A stretch of 57,375 bases of DNA from Phycicoccus sp. Soil748. Its GTDB lineage: Bacteria > Actinomycetota > Actinomycetes > Actinomycetales > Dermatophilaceae. The notes beneath the pieces were generated by a model. It was not told the DNA's origin. It did not search any database and saw only the letters and a program-made list of their open reading frames with translations. Both the position numbers and the translations under genes were made by a program. Shown here piece after piece: positions 16,212 through 23,194 of this stretch; positions within the stretch are counted from its first letter, which is position 1, and each line of letters starts with the position of its first letter. The DNA lies in the NCBI RefSeq assembly GCF_001428025.1, contig NZ_LMSC01000005.1, forward strand, positions 313,314 through 370,688, read 5' to 3'.

Positions 16212-17078
16212 ATGACCACACCAGACGAGGCGTCTGCCTCGGGCCAGGTGGCCGCACCGCCCGGGGGACCCCTGCTCGCCGTCGCCAAGCGCGCGGCCGA
16301 ACGTGTCCTGTGGGCCCGCGTCGCCGTCCAGCGTCGTGCCGAGTCACGGCGCGGGTATGCCGCCAACCGCCCGGTCCCCACCACCGTCGCCCCCACCGCG
16401 GTGCTGCGCACCGCCGCCGACTGGGAGGCAGCGGTCGCCGAGGGCCGGCACCTGCGACTGCCACTGCACCGCGACCTGCCGAAGAACTGGGACGCGCTCG
16501 GTGCCGTCGGTGCGGTGCTGCGCCTCGCCGACGACGGCACGCGCTCGGCGAGGGTGATGGACGCCGGCAGCGCCCGCTACTCACCCGTCCTGCCCTGGCT
16601 GCGGCTCTACGGCCTGGGCGAGGCGCCCGGGTCGCTGCTCGGGATCAACCTCGAGTTCGGCGCCGAGGTGCACCGCGACGGCGTCGTCTTCCGGCACGGT
16701 GACGTGACCGCCACCGGGCTGCCCGACGGCTCGCTCGACGCGGTCACCTGCATGTCGGTCATCGAGCACGGCGTACCCGTGGCGGCGTTCCTGCACGAGA
16801 CCGCCCGCGTGCTGCGCCCCGGCGGGGTGCTGTGCGTCTCCACCGACTACGACCAGTCGCCGCCCGACACCACCGGCCGCACGGCGTATGGCAGCGAGGT
16901 CAAGATCTTCGGTCCCGAGGACATCCGAGAGCTGGTCGCGACGGCCGACGCCGCGGGCCTCGAGCTCGTCGGCGACCTCGCCACCTCGGACGCCCTCTCG
17001 CACGCCGAGCGCCCGGTGCACTGGGACCGCGTCGGGCTGGACTACACGTTCATCCTGCTCACGTTCCGCCGTCGCTGA
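16212..17078 (+). CDS. Class I SAM-dependent methyltransferase
   Basis: A 288-residue protein with a basic N-terminal arm (1-60) and a Rossmann methyltransferase core: HGDVTATGLPDGSLDAVTCMSVIEHG (motifs II-IV) and FLHETARVLRPGGVLCVSTDY (post-motif), ending LDYTFILLTFRRR. The substrate is probably a sugar or glycolipid, given the operon. Upstream of the core, DALGAVGAVLRLADDG..SARVMDAGSARYSPVLPW parallels a stretch in the C-terminal domain of the GT4 fusion two genes upstream, so the two are probably paralogous. The ATG is fixed by the -10 box 7 nt upstream. Confidence 0.85.
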   Translation: MTTPDEASASGQVAAPPGGPLLAVAKRAAERVLWARVAVQRRAESRRGYAANRPVPTTVAPTAVLRTAADWEAAVAEGRHLRLPLHRDLPKNWDALGAVGAVLRLADDGTRSARVMDAGSARYSPVLPWLRLYGLGEAPGSLLGINLEFGAEVHRDGVVFRHGDVTATGLPDGSLDAVTCMSVIEHGVPVAAFLHETARVLRPGGVLCVSTDYDQSPPDTTGRTAYGSEVKIFGPEDIRELVATADAAGLELVGDLATSDALSHAERPVHWDRVGLDYTFILLTFRRR

Positions 17079-17089
17079 GCCGGACACGA

Positions 17090-17120
17090 AAGGCGCCGCC
17101 CCGCAAGTGGGCGGCGCCTT
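17090..17120 (+). terminator. Hairpin terminator
   Basis: A 12-bp stem AAGGCGCCGCCC/GGGCGGCGCCTT with a 7-nt loop, 12 bp after the methyltransferase stop, between convergent genes. Confidence 0.8.
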
Positions 17121-17143
17121 CGTCGTGAGGGCAGGGAGGGGCG

Positions 17144-17845
17144 TCAGGCGGCGCCGGGCTCCTGGGTGTCGCTGGCCGGGTACTTCTTCACGAAGTCGAT
17201 GACGGCCTGGCCGGACAGGTCGCCGCACATCTGGCGGTGGCCTGCGTCCTTGGCCCAGTGCGCGAGGGCGTAGGGCTTGCCGGCCGGGAACGCGCCACGG
17301 CTGGCGTCCCACTCGACGACCTTGAACTTGCCCGAGGACTCGGGGAGCTTGTCGGCCTTGTCGGCGACGTCCTTGAGCAGCGCGGTGTCCTTCACCTTGC
17401 TGCCGTCGTACCAGAGGATCGTGTAGCCGTGCTCGAGGTTGTGCACGAGGGTCTCGAGCGGCGGGCGGTCGGCCGCGGTGTAGAAGCCGCGTCCGCTGAC
17501 GTCGGGGGTCGCGAAGTGCGGGCCGTGGCTCGGCGGGACGGTGTCGTACTTCACCGAGGTCTCGTCGGGCTTGTTGGTGCCCGGGCCGACGTGCTCGCCG
17601 CTGCCGCCGCCGGCGTCGGTGGTGACCGGGTCGCAGGAGGCCGCGGCCACGGAGACCCCGAGGTTGGGCAGCTGACCGGACTTGGCGTCGTCGACGGCAT
17701 ACGCCACGACACCGCCGAGGCCCAGCAGCAGGACGACGAGGGCGATGCCGATGCCGGCCTTGACCTTGCGCTCCTTGGCCTTCTGCTGGCTCTGGATCTC
17801 GGCCAGGCGCGCCTTGCGGTCCTGGCTGACTCGCTTGTTGCTCAC
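17144..17845 (-). CDS. DUF3105 family membrane-anchored protein
   Basis: A 233-residue protein. A charged N-terminus (SNKRVSQDRKARLAEIQSQQ) precedes a single membrane helix (about 31-52) and an extracytoplasmic DUF3105 domain with HVGPGTN, YDTVPPSHGPHF, LETLVHNLEHGYTILWYDG and a late Cys (QMCGDLS). The clustered His residues suggest a metal site, but no activity is known to me for the family. The start is GTG at 17845 with a GAGGAA ribosome site just upstream. Divergent from the AlkA-type gene across 88 bp. Confidence 0.85.
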   Translation of the reverse strand: MSNKRVSQDRKARLAEIQSQQKAKERKVKAGIGIALVVLLLGLGGVVAYAVDDAKSGQLPNLGVSVAAASCDPVTTDAGGGSGEHVGPGTNKPDETSVKYDTVPPSHGPHFATPDVSGRGFYTAADRPPLETLVHNLEHGYTILWYDGSKVKDTALLKDVADKADKLPESSGKFKVVEWDASRGAFPAGKPYALAHWAKDAGHRQMCGDLSGQAVIDFVKKYPASDTQEPGAA

Positions 17846-17933
17846 GGGTTCCTCGGTGGCTCGGGGTCGGGTCGCGCAGAGTCTACGGGCCCCACCTTGG
17901 GTCGTTGTCACCCGAACGCGCGACACTGGCCGC

Positions 17934-18878
17934 ATGTCCCCGAGCCCGTCGACGACCGCAGAGCACCGTCGCGTGTGGCGCTCGCCGCGGCCGGTGTCGG
18001 TGGGCCTGCTCATCTCGATCCTGCGTCGCGGCGGCGGCGACCCGACGTTCCAGCCCGACCGCGGCGACGGCTGGTGGCTGGGGCTGCCGACGCCCGCCGG
18101 CCCGGCCACCCTGCGCCTCGAGCAGCGTGACGACCTCGGGGAGGTGGTGGCCACCGCATGGGGCCCCGGTGCCCAGTGGGTGCTCGCGCAGGTGCCCGAG
18201 CTGCTCGGGGACGCCGACGACGACAGCGGCTTCGTCGCCCACCACCCGCAGGTCGAGCGTGCGCAGCGCCGGTATGCCGCGTGGCACGTCCCGCGGTCCG
18301 GCCTGGTCATGCACGCGCTGGTGCCCGGCATCATCGAGCAGAAGGTCACAGGGCAGGAGGCCTTCGGCGGCTACCGGCGGCTCGTGCACCGGTTCGGGTC
18401 GCGCGCTCCCGGGCCGGGGCAGGAGCGGCGCCTGTGGGTCGCCCCCGACGCGGCGACCTGGGCGACCGTGCCGTCGTGGGAGTGGCTGCGTGCGTCCGTG
18501 GACGGGGCCCGCTCGGCGACGGTGGTGCGCGCGGCCAAGGTCGCCGGACGGCTGGAGGAGTGCGTCGGGCTCACGGCGACGCAGGCGCGGGCCCGGCTGC
18601 GCGCCGTACCCGGCATCGGCGTGTGGACGTCGTCGGAGGTGGCGCAGCGAGCGCTCGGCGACGCCGACGCGGTGAGCTTCGGCGACTACCACGTGGCCAA
18701 GAACATCACCTGGGCGCTGCTGGGCGAGGCCCGCGACGACGACGTCCTCGCCGAGCTGCTCGAGCCCTACCGCGGGCACCGCTACCGCGTGCAGCGGCTG
18801 CTCGAGCTCGACGGCCACTTCCGGCCGCGCCGAGGGCCCCGGATGGCGCCGCGCACCCACCTCCCCGGGCGGGTCTGA
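17934..18878 (+). CDS. DNA-3-methyladenine glycosylase 2 family protein (AlkA-like, HhH-GPD)
   Basis: A 314-residue DNA base-excision repair glycosylase. The helix-hairpin-helix VPGIGVWTSSEV lies at residues 225-236 and the catalytic Asp251 in VSFGDYHVAKN, the HhH-GPD arrangement. ALVPGIIEQKVTGQEA at about 128-143 is the usual first helix pair. It removes alkylated bases such as 3-methyladenine. The ATG at 17934 is preceded by GACACT 6 nt upstream, one base off the TAnnnT consensus. It is a single gene, convergent with cofE 24 bp downstream. Confidence 0.85.
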   Translation: MSPSPSTTAEHRRVWRSPRPVSVGLLISILRRGGGDPTFQPDRGDGWWLGLPTPAGPATLRLEQRDDLGEVVATAWGPGAQWVLAQVPELLGDADDDSGFVAHHPQVERAQRRYAAWHVPRSGLVMHALVPGIIEQKVTGQEAFGGYRRLVHRFGSRAPGPGQERRLWVAPDAATWATVPSWEWLRASVDGARSATVVRAAKVAGRLEECVGLTATQARARLRAVPGIGVWTSSEVAQRALGDADAVSFGDYHVAKNITWALLGEARDDDVLAELLEPYRGHRYRVQRLLELDGHFRPRRGPRMAPRTHLPGRV

Positions 18879-18902
18879 CGCGCCCGCCAGGCGACGGCGT
18901 CG

Positions 18903-19988
18903 TCAGGTCCAGCGGCGTTCGGTGACGGTGAGGGTGGCCTCGAGCCCGTCGACCTCTGCAGGGGCCCCGGCGTGCAGGGACTCGCCCCACAGCGCGACCT
19001 GCAGGCGGGCCACGGCCACGCCGAGCTCGTAGCCGCTCGGGGCACTGACGCGCAGCTCGTAGGTGTCGGCCGCGGTCGCGGCCCCCGTGCCTGTGCTACC
19101 GCGGCTCCCGACGTCGACCCCGGCCTCGGGGGCGCCGCGCAGGGCCACGGCGACGGCCCGGCCGAGGCGGTCGGCCACGGGTTCGGGTGCCACTGAAGGG
19201 ATCCCGTCCTCGAGGGCGGCAGCAGTGCCGGGCGCCGTGCCGAGCGCCGAGCGCACGGCCTCGACGCTGCCCAGCCCGAACCAGTCGGTGGGGCCGTGCC
19301 GCAGCAGGGCCCGCGCGCCGGGCCCGGCGTCGGCGCTCGCCCACCGCGACCCGCGGACGACCGCGGCAGGCACGGCGTCGGTCTTGCCCTTGACGAGGTC
19401 GGCCGCGGCGGCGAGCTCGTCGGCCACCGCCCGCGCGGTGACGTGCAGGGGGCGCTCGTCCGCGTCGACGCCGCCGCGCAGGTCGTCGAGCACCTCGAGG
19501 CCACTGGCGCCCAGGGCGAAGTCGGTCTGCCCGCCGCGCCACGGACGTCCGGCAGTGTCACTGAGCACCACCCCGAGGCGCTGCAGCCCCGTGGCGGCGA
19601 GCAGCGTGAGCCGCAGACGGTCCGCCTCGGCGTCGGGGTCGGCCGGCAGGACCAGCACGTCGTCGCGGCCGCCGGTGTTGGAGGCGTCGACACCGGCGGC
19701 CGCCATGACCGGCCCGGCGACCGCCTGCACGACCTGCGTGACGCGGTCACCGGCACGGCGCTCGGCCACGACGCGCACCGTCTGAGCAGCGACGACGGCG
19801 GTGTGGTCGGCGCCGTCCGCCCAGAGGCCGAGCGACTTGGAGACGACCTTGCTGGAGACGACGAGCACGTCACCGTCGACGAGCTCGAGGCCGGACGAAG
19901 CCAGCGCCGTGAGCAGCAGGTCGGCGAGGTCGTCGTCGGTGTGGACCTCGGGGACCCCGGTCACCGGCAGCAGCGTCAGGCCGGCCAC
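18903..19988 (-). CDS. cofE: Coenzyme F420-0:L-glutamate ligase, no nitroreductase domain
   Basis: A 361-residue protein. Residues 1 to about 245 are a CofE/FbiB N-terminal domain (LLPVTGVPEVHTDDDLADLLL, DGDVLVVSSKVVSKSLG, VVLSDTAGRPWRGGQTDFALG, LVKGKTDAVPAAVVRG). It adds L-glutamate residues to F420-0 with GTP. Mycobacterial FbiB continues with a nitroreductase-fold domain that reduces dehydro-F420; here the last ~115 residues (WFGLGSVEAVRSALG..TYELRVSAPSGYELGVAVARLQVALWGES) are much too short for that fold and I do not recognise them. The start is GTG, 3 bp after the cofD stop. Confidence 0.88.
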   Translation of the reverse strand: MAGLTLLPVTGVPEVHTDDDLADLLLTALASSGLELVDGDVLVVSSKVVSKSLGLWADGADHTAVVAAQTVRVVAERRAGDRVTQVVQAVAGPVMAAAGVDASNTGGRDDVLVLPADPDAEADRLRLTLLAATGLQRLGVVLSDTAGRPWRGGQTDFALGASGLEVLDDLRGGVDADERPLHVTARAVADELAAAADLVKGKTDAVPAAVVRGSRWASADAGPGARALLRHGPTDWFGLGSVEAVRSALGTAPGTAAALEDGIPSVAPEPVADRLGRAVAVALRGAPEAGVDVGSRGSTGTGAATAADTYELRVSAPSGYELGVAVARLQVALWGESLHAGAPAEVDGLEATLTVTERRWT

Positions 19989-19991
19989 GGT

Positions 19992-20984
19992 TCAGTGCCC
20001 AGCGGCGGCACCGGGGCCGGCGAGCTCGAGGGCCAGGTCGAGGGCGGCGCCGGCGATGTCGGCGGCGGCGTCGCGGTCGGTCATGAGCAGCGGCCGGGCG
20101 CGGACCGTGGCGCGGGGGAGGCGCACGCCGGCGGCGTCCTCCTGCGAGACCAGCCACCCGTCGAGGAAGTCCTCGTAGAGGCCGGCGACGGCAGAGGCCG
20201 TGGTGTCGACCCCGATGGCGGCCAGGCAGGCGTCGGCGTGGCCGCGCACCGGTAGGCCGCCGATGAGGGGGGAGACGCCCACGACGGGAGCAGCGGTGCC
20301 CCGCAACGCATCTCGCACACCCGGCACGCCGAGGATGATGCCGATCGAGACCACTGGGTTGCTCGGCGGGAGGAGGACGACGTCGGCCTGCCGGATGGCG
20401 TCGAGGACGCCCGGGGCCGGGGTGGCGCGGTCCATGCCGACCGCGATGAACCGCTGTGCGGGGATCGAGGCCTGGTGCCGCACCCACCACTCCTGGAAGT
20501 GGATCGCGCGCTGGCCCTCGTCGTCCTCGACGACGACGTGGGTCTCGACGGGGGAGTCGGTCATCGGCAGCAGCCGGACGTGCTGGTCGGGCAGCCCCCA
20601 CCGTTGCGAGAGCCGGGCCGTGACCTCCGAGAGCGAGACGCCCTGGCCGAGCCACTGCGAGCGGACGACGTGGGTGCCGAGGTCGAGGTCGCCGAGCCCG
20701 AACCACTGGGGCACGGCGCCGTACGCCGCGAGCTCGCCCTGCACGCGGTGGGTCTCCTCCGCGCGCCCCCAGCCCTGGCCCTCGTGGATCCCGCCGCCGA
20801 GGGTGTACATCAGCGTGTCGAGGTCGGGGCACACCCGCAGCCCGAACAGGCTGATGTCGTCGCCGGTGTTGCCGATGACGGTCAGCTCGGTGTCGCCGAG
20901 GCCGGGGGTGCGGTCGAGGTGGGTGCGGAGGCCGCGCAGGAAGCGTGCGCCTCCGACGCCACCGGCCAGTGCCGTGATGCGCAT
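19992..20984 (-). CDS. cofD: 2-phospho-L-lactate transferase (CofD/FbiA)
   Basis: A 330-residue enzyme that joins the 2-phospholactyl (or phosphoenolpyruvyl) unit to Fo in F420 synthesis. It starts MRITALAGGVGGARFLRGL and has VIGNTGDDISLFGLRVCPDLDTLMYTLGG, the GDLDLGTHVVRSQWL segment, PMTDSPVETHVV and DVVLLPPSNPVVSIG, all diagnostic of CofD. I used the ATG at 20984: the longer open frame upstream adds 51 Gly/Pro/Arg-rich residues. AAGACT lies 7 nt before the ATG (one base off TAnnnT). First gene of a cofD-cofE operon. Confidence 0.93.
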   Translation of the reverse strand: MRITALAGGVGGARFLRGLRTHLDRTPGLGDTELTVIGNTGDDISLFGLRVCPDLDTLMYTLGGGIHEGQGWGRAEETHRVQGELAAYGAVPQWFGLGDLDLGTHVVRSQWLGQGVSLSEVTARLSQRWGLPDQHVRLLPMTDSPVETHVVVEDDEGQRAIHFQEWWVRHQASIPAQRFIAVGMDRATPAPGVLDAIRQADVVLLPPSNPVVSIGIILGVPGVRDALRGTAAPVVGVSPLIGGLPVRGHADACLAAIGVDTTASAVAGLYEDFLDGWLVSQEDAAGVRLPRATVRARPLLMTDRDAAADIAGAALDLALELAGPGAAAGH

Positions 20985-21107
20985 GAGCTGCAGTCTTCCA
21001 GCAGGTCCACCGGCGCGTCCCCCGGGCCCATCCGCGGGGCCGCCTGTCGGGGCCGCCCGCGAGGGGACGCGCCCGGAGCCATGCCGGCGGAGCAACCCCC
21101 AGCCCGG

Positions 21108-21125
21108 CCACAGGGTGCCCACAGG
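21108..21125 (+). promoter_or_regulatory. Direct repeat CCACAGG-N4-CCACAGG, PhoP-box-like operator
   Basis: Two identical 7-mers with a 4-nt spacer (11-bp period), 21 bp before the ATG of the first small membrane protein. The layout equals the mycobacterial PhoP box (TCACAGC-N4-TCACAGC). Two related copies lie in front of the paralogous gene. Confidence 0.55.
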
Positions 21126-21146
21126 TGGCCGCCGCACCGTCGGGGT

Positions 21147-21497
21147 ATGAGATCACGAGACCCCCAGCGCGTCCTCCGCGCGATCCGCCGCACCACGGTC
21201 GGGTCGCTGCTGGCAGCCCTCGTCGGCTCCGGCTTCGTGGCGGTCCACCTGGCCGGCGACCACGCGAGCGCCGCCGCGGCCGCCGCGACCCGCGCCTCCG
21301 ACGACCGTGCCGTCCGTGACGAGCAGGTGCCCCAGCCGGAGCCCACGCCGCAACCGGTACGGCGCCCGAGCACCAGGACCCGGCACCACACGACGCGCAA
21401 GGCCCCGGCCCCGGCGCCGGCGCAGCAGGGCTTCCAGCCGGTGGCGCCGGTGCAGCCGAGCACCGGCCCCGCGCAGTCCGGCAGCGGCGGCTCGTGA
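21147..21497 (+). CDS. Small membrane-anchored protein 1, paralogue of the protein at 21852
   Basis: A 116-residue protein of no family I can name. It has an Arg-rich N-terminus (1-17), one membrane segment or signal anchor (about 18-36, ending AVHLAGDHAS), a Pro/Arg/Thr-rich middle and a C-terminal tag running from GF at residue 95 to GS at 116. The N-terminal anchor (RRTTVGSLLAA..VAVHLAGD) and the tag align with the 88-residue protein encoded at 21852, with 10 of the last 22 residues identical. Orientation should be N-in, tail outside. A PhoP-box-like repeat lies just upstream. I infer a role tied to the redox cluster. Confidence 0.7.
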   Translation: MRSRDPQRVLRAIRRTTVGSLLAALVGSGFVAVHLAGDHASAAAAAATRASDDRAVRDEQVPQPEPTPQPVRRPSTRTRHHTTRKAPAPAPAQQGFQPVAPVQPSTGPAQSGSGGS

Positions 21498-21524
21498 ACC
21501 CCTGCCCGTCACCCGTCGTCCTCT

Positions 21525-21560
21525 GTGCTGCGGGTCTTTGAGGTGCTGCGGGTCTTTGAG
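21525..21560 (+). repeat. 18-bp perfect tandem duplication at the edge of palindrome copy 3
   Basis: GTGCTGCGGGTCTTTGAG occurs twice head to tail (21525-21542, 21543-21560). The second copy forms the beginning of the left arm of the palindrome, so the element seems to have been partly duplicated on insertion or by slippage. Confidence 0.9.
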
Positions 21561-21601
21561 CGGTTGACCCGGTCAGGACCGGGTCAACCGCTCAAAGACC
21601 C
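21550..21601. repeat. Palindromic repeat, copy 3
   Basis: Perfect 25-bp arms with a 2-nt loop (AG), core TTTGAGCGGTTGACCCGG and its complement. It lies between the two paralogous small-protein genes and is followed directly by a 13-bp tandem array. Confidence 0.92.
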
Positions 21602-21604
21602 CAC

Positions 21605-21710
21605 CAACACCAGGGACCAACACCAGGGACCAGCACCAGGGACCAGCACCAGAGACCAGCACCAGAGACCAGCACCAGAGACCAGCACCAGGAGACCAGC
21701 ACCAGGGGAC
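21605..21710 (+). repeat. 13-bp tandem repeat array, eight units
   Basis: Eight head-to-tail units of CARCACCAGRGAC (two of them 14 bp long) in an untranslated spacer. One strand is almost free of T. The array is probably prone to slippage, so unit number may differ between strains. It separates palindrome copy 3 from the operator-like repeats of the redox operon. Confidence 0.92.
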
Positions 21711-21851
21711 GGGGCTGGCGAGGACGCACTGCAGGTCCACAGGAAACCCACATCCGCCCCGGACCGGCTCCGTAGCTGCCGCACAGGAACCCCACAGCGG
21801 CCGACGCGAGTGTCGGAACCGAACAGCCACCCACGAGAAGGGACCGCCCCG
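21711..21851 (+). promoter_or_regulatory. Promoter/operator region of the redox operon with two PhoP-box-like repeats
   Basis: The rest of the 354-bp gene-free stretch. It contains CCACAGG-N4-CCACATC at 21737-21754 and GCACAGG-N4-CCACAGC at 21781-21798. Both have the 7+4+7 layout seen at 21108, and they lie 44 bp apart, four times the 11-bp period, so a regulator would bind both on the same face. An AGAAGGGA ribosome site precedes the ATG at 21852. I could not place a clear -10 box. Confidence 0.55.
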
Positions 21852-22118
21852 ATGAGCTCCCCCCGCAACCCCCTGAGCCTGGCCCGCCGCTGGACGGCCG
21901 GCGTCCTGCTGGCCTCCACGCTCGGCGCGGGGGCCGTCGGCGTCCACCTGGCGCAGGACCAGGGCACCACGACGGCCGGCTCGACCGGCACCAGCGGATC
22001 CGCCTCCGACACGAGCAGCTCGGGCTCGTCAAGCAGCACGGGGTCCACCGGCTTCAGCGCCGTCCCCGGGGTGTCCTCGGGCACCGGCTCCGCCCAGACC
22101 AGCACGAGCGGGTCGTGA
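21852..22118 (+). CDS. Small membrane-anchored protein 2, first gene of the redox operon
   Basis: An 88-residue protein, not a family I can name. An ARRWTAGVLLASTLGAGAVGVHLAQDQG anchor (about 11-38) is followed by a tail almost wholly of Ser, Gly and Thr, ending in a tag that starts with GF (residues 67-68), continues with spaced Val, TG and AQ, and ends GS, as in the paralogue at 21147. The tail should be outside the membrane. It lacks an FMN_bind domain. Its stop overlaps the GTG of apbE by 4 bp, so its synthesis is tied to that of the flavin transferase. It could be a structural or electron-carrying partner; unproven. Confidence 0.7.
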   Translation: MSSPRNPLSLARRWTAGVLLASTLGAGAVGVHLAQDQGTTTAGSTGTSGSASDTSSSGSSSSTGSTGFSAVPGVSSGTGSAQTSTSGS

Positions 22119-23194
22119 GCGCCGTGCACACCGACACCGCCCGCGTGGGCCAGAACGTCTTCACCGCGTCCGCCTCCTTCGAGGCCATCGGCACCCACCA
22201 CCACCTCATCGTGACCCGGCCGGAGACCCTCGGCGTGGCCATCTCCGCCGCCCGCGACCTCCTGGCGGAGCTCGACGCAGCGGTGTCGCGGTTCCGTCCC
22301 GACTCGGAGGTGAGCGCGCTCGCCCGGCAGCACGCCGACCGCGACGCCACCGCGCTGGTGTCGCCGGTGTTCGCCGCGAGCCTGGCTGCGGCGCTGCGTA
22401 CGGCGCGGCTGACCGACGGACTCGTGGACCCCACCGTGGGGGGCGCCGTCATCGCCTCCGGGTACGACGCCGACCTGGCGGTCGTCCGCGCTCGTGACCA
22501 GCGCGACGACGGCGCGCGCGACGACGACCCGCGCGACGACGACCCGCGCAACGACAGCGCGCGCCGGGACGACCCGCGCGACGACGACCCGCACGGCACG
22601 CGCGGGCTCGTGGAGCACGCGGTCGTCCCGGGCTGGCGCACCGTGGAGCTCGACCAGTCGCTGCGCCAGGTTCGCGTCCCGGCCGGCACGGTCCTCGACC
22701 TCGGCGCCAGTGCCAAGGCGTGGGCGGCCGACACCATCGCCGCCCGGCTTGCCGCGTCGCTCGACGGCGGTTTCCTGGTCAACCTCGGTGGCGACCTCGC
22801 CGTCTCGGGCGACCTGCCCGCCGACGGGTGGCAGGTCGCCGTCGAGGGCACGGCGGGCGAGGTGCGCCAGGTCGTGGCCGGCCACGGGCAGGCCTTCGCC
22901 ACCTCCTCGACCGGCCGGCGCACCTGGGCCCACGAGGGCCACCCCCGCCACCACATCGTCGACCCGCGGACCGGTCTCACCGCGCCCGCCGTGTGGGAGC
23001 AGGTGACCTGCGCCGGGGCCACCGCAGTGGAGGCCAACGCCGCGTCGACGGCCGCCGTCGTCCTCGGGCGGGAGGCGCCGGCGTGGCTGGCTGCCCGCGG
23101 CATACCGGCACGGCTCGACCCGGCCGGCGGCGGACCCGTCGTCACGACGCCCGGCTGGCCACAGCCCGGCGCGAGCGGGAGGAGCGCGGCATGA
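22115..23194 (+). CDS. apbE: FAD:protein FMN transferase (ApbE family)
   Basis: A 359-residue ApbE-family protein: FEAIGTHHHLIV, LAELDAAVSRFRPDSEVSAL, TDGLVDPTVGGAVIASGYD, LDLGASAKAWAADTIA, FLVNLGGDLAVSGD, HHIVDPRTG and VEANAASTAAVVLG follow the family order. These enzymes move FMN from FAD to a Thr/Ser of a redox protein. No signal peptide or lipobox is visible, so this copy should act in the cytoplasm. Residues about 126-165 are an insert of Asp/Arg/Pro repeats (DDDPR units) from a GC-rich 15-bp repeat. Coupled by 4-bp overlaps to the genes on both sides. The flavin-accepting partner is not evident in the window. Confidence 0.88.
   Translation: MSAVHTDTARVGQNVFTASASFEAIGTHHHLIVTRPETLGVAISAARDLLAELDAAVSRFRPDSEVSALARQHADRDATALVSPVFAASLAAALRTARLTDGLVDPTVGGAVIASGYDADLAVVRARDQRDDGARDDDPRDDDPRNDSARRDDPRDDDPHGTRGLVEHAVVPGWRTVELDQSLRQVRVPAGTVLDLGASAKAWAADTIAARLAASLDGGFLVNLGGDLAVSGDLPADGWQVAVEGTAGEVRQVVAGHGQAFATSSTGRRTWAHEGHPRHHIVDPRTGLTAPAVWEQVTCAGATAVEANAASTAAVVLGREAPAWLAARGIPARLDPAGGGPVVTTPGWPQPGASGRSAA

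Noticed and set aside
10797-21601. Palindromes as ordinary terminators
   Set aside because: Near-identical long arms at three unrelated sites argue for a repeat family, though termination as a side effect remains possible.
21550-21710. CRISPR array
   Set aside because: Units of 13 bp are contiguous without spacers, and no cas gene is present.
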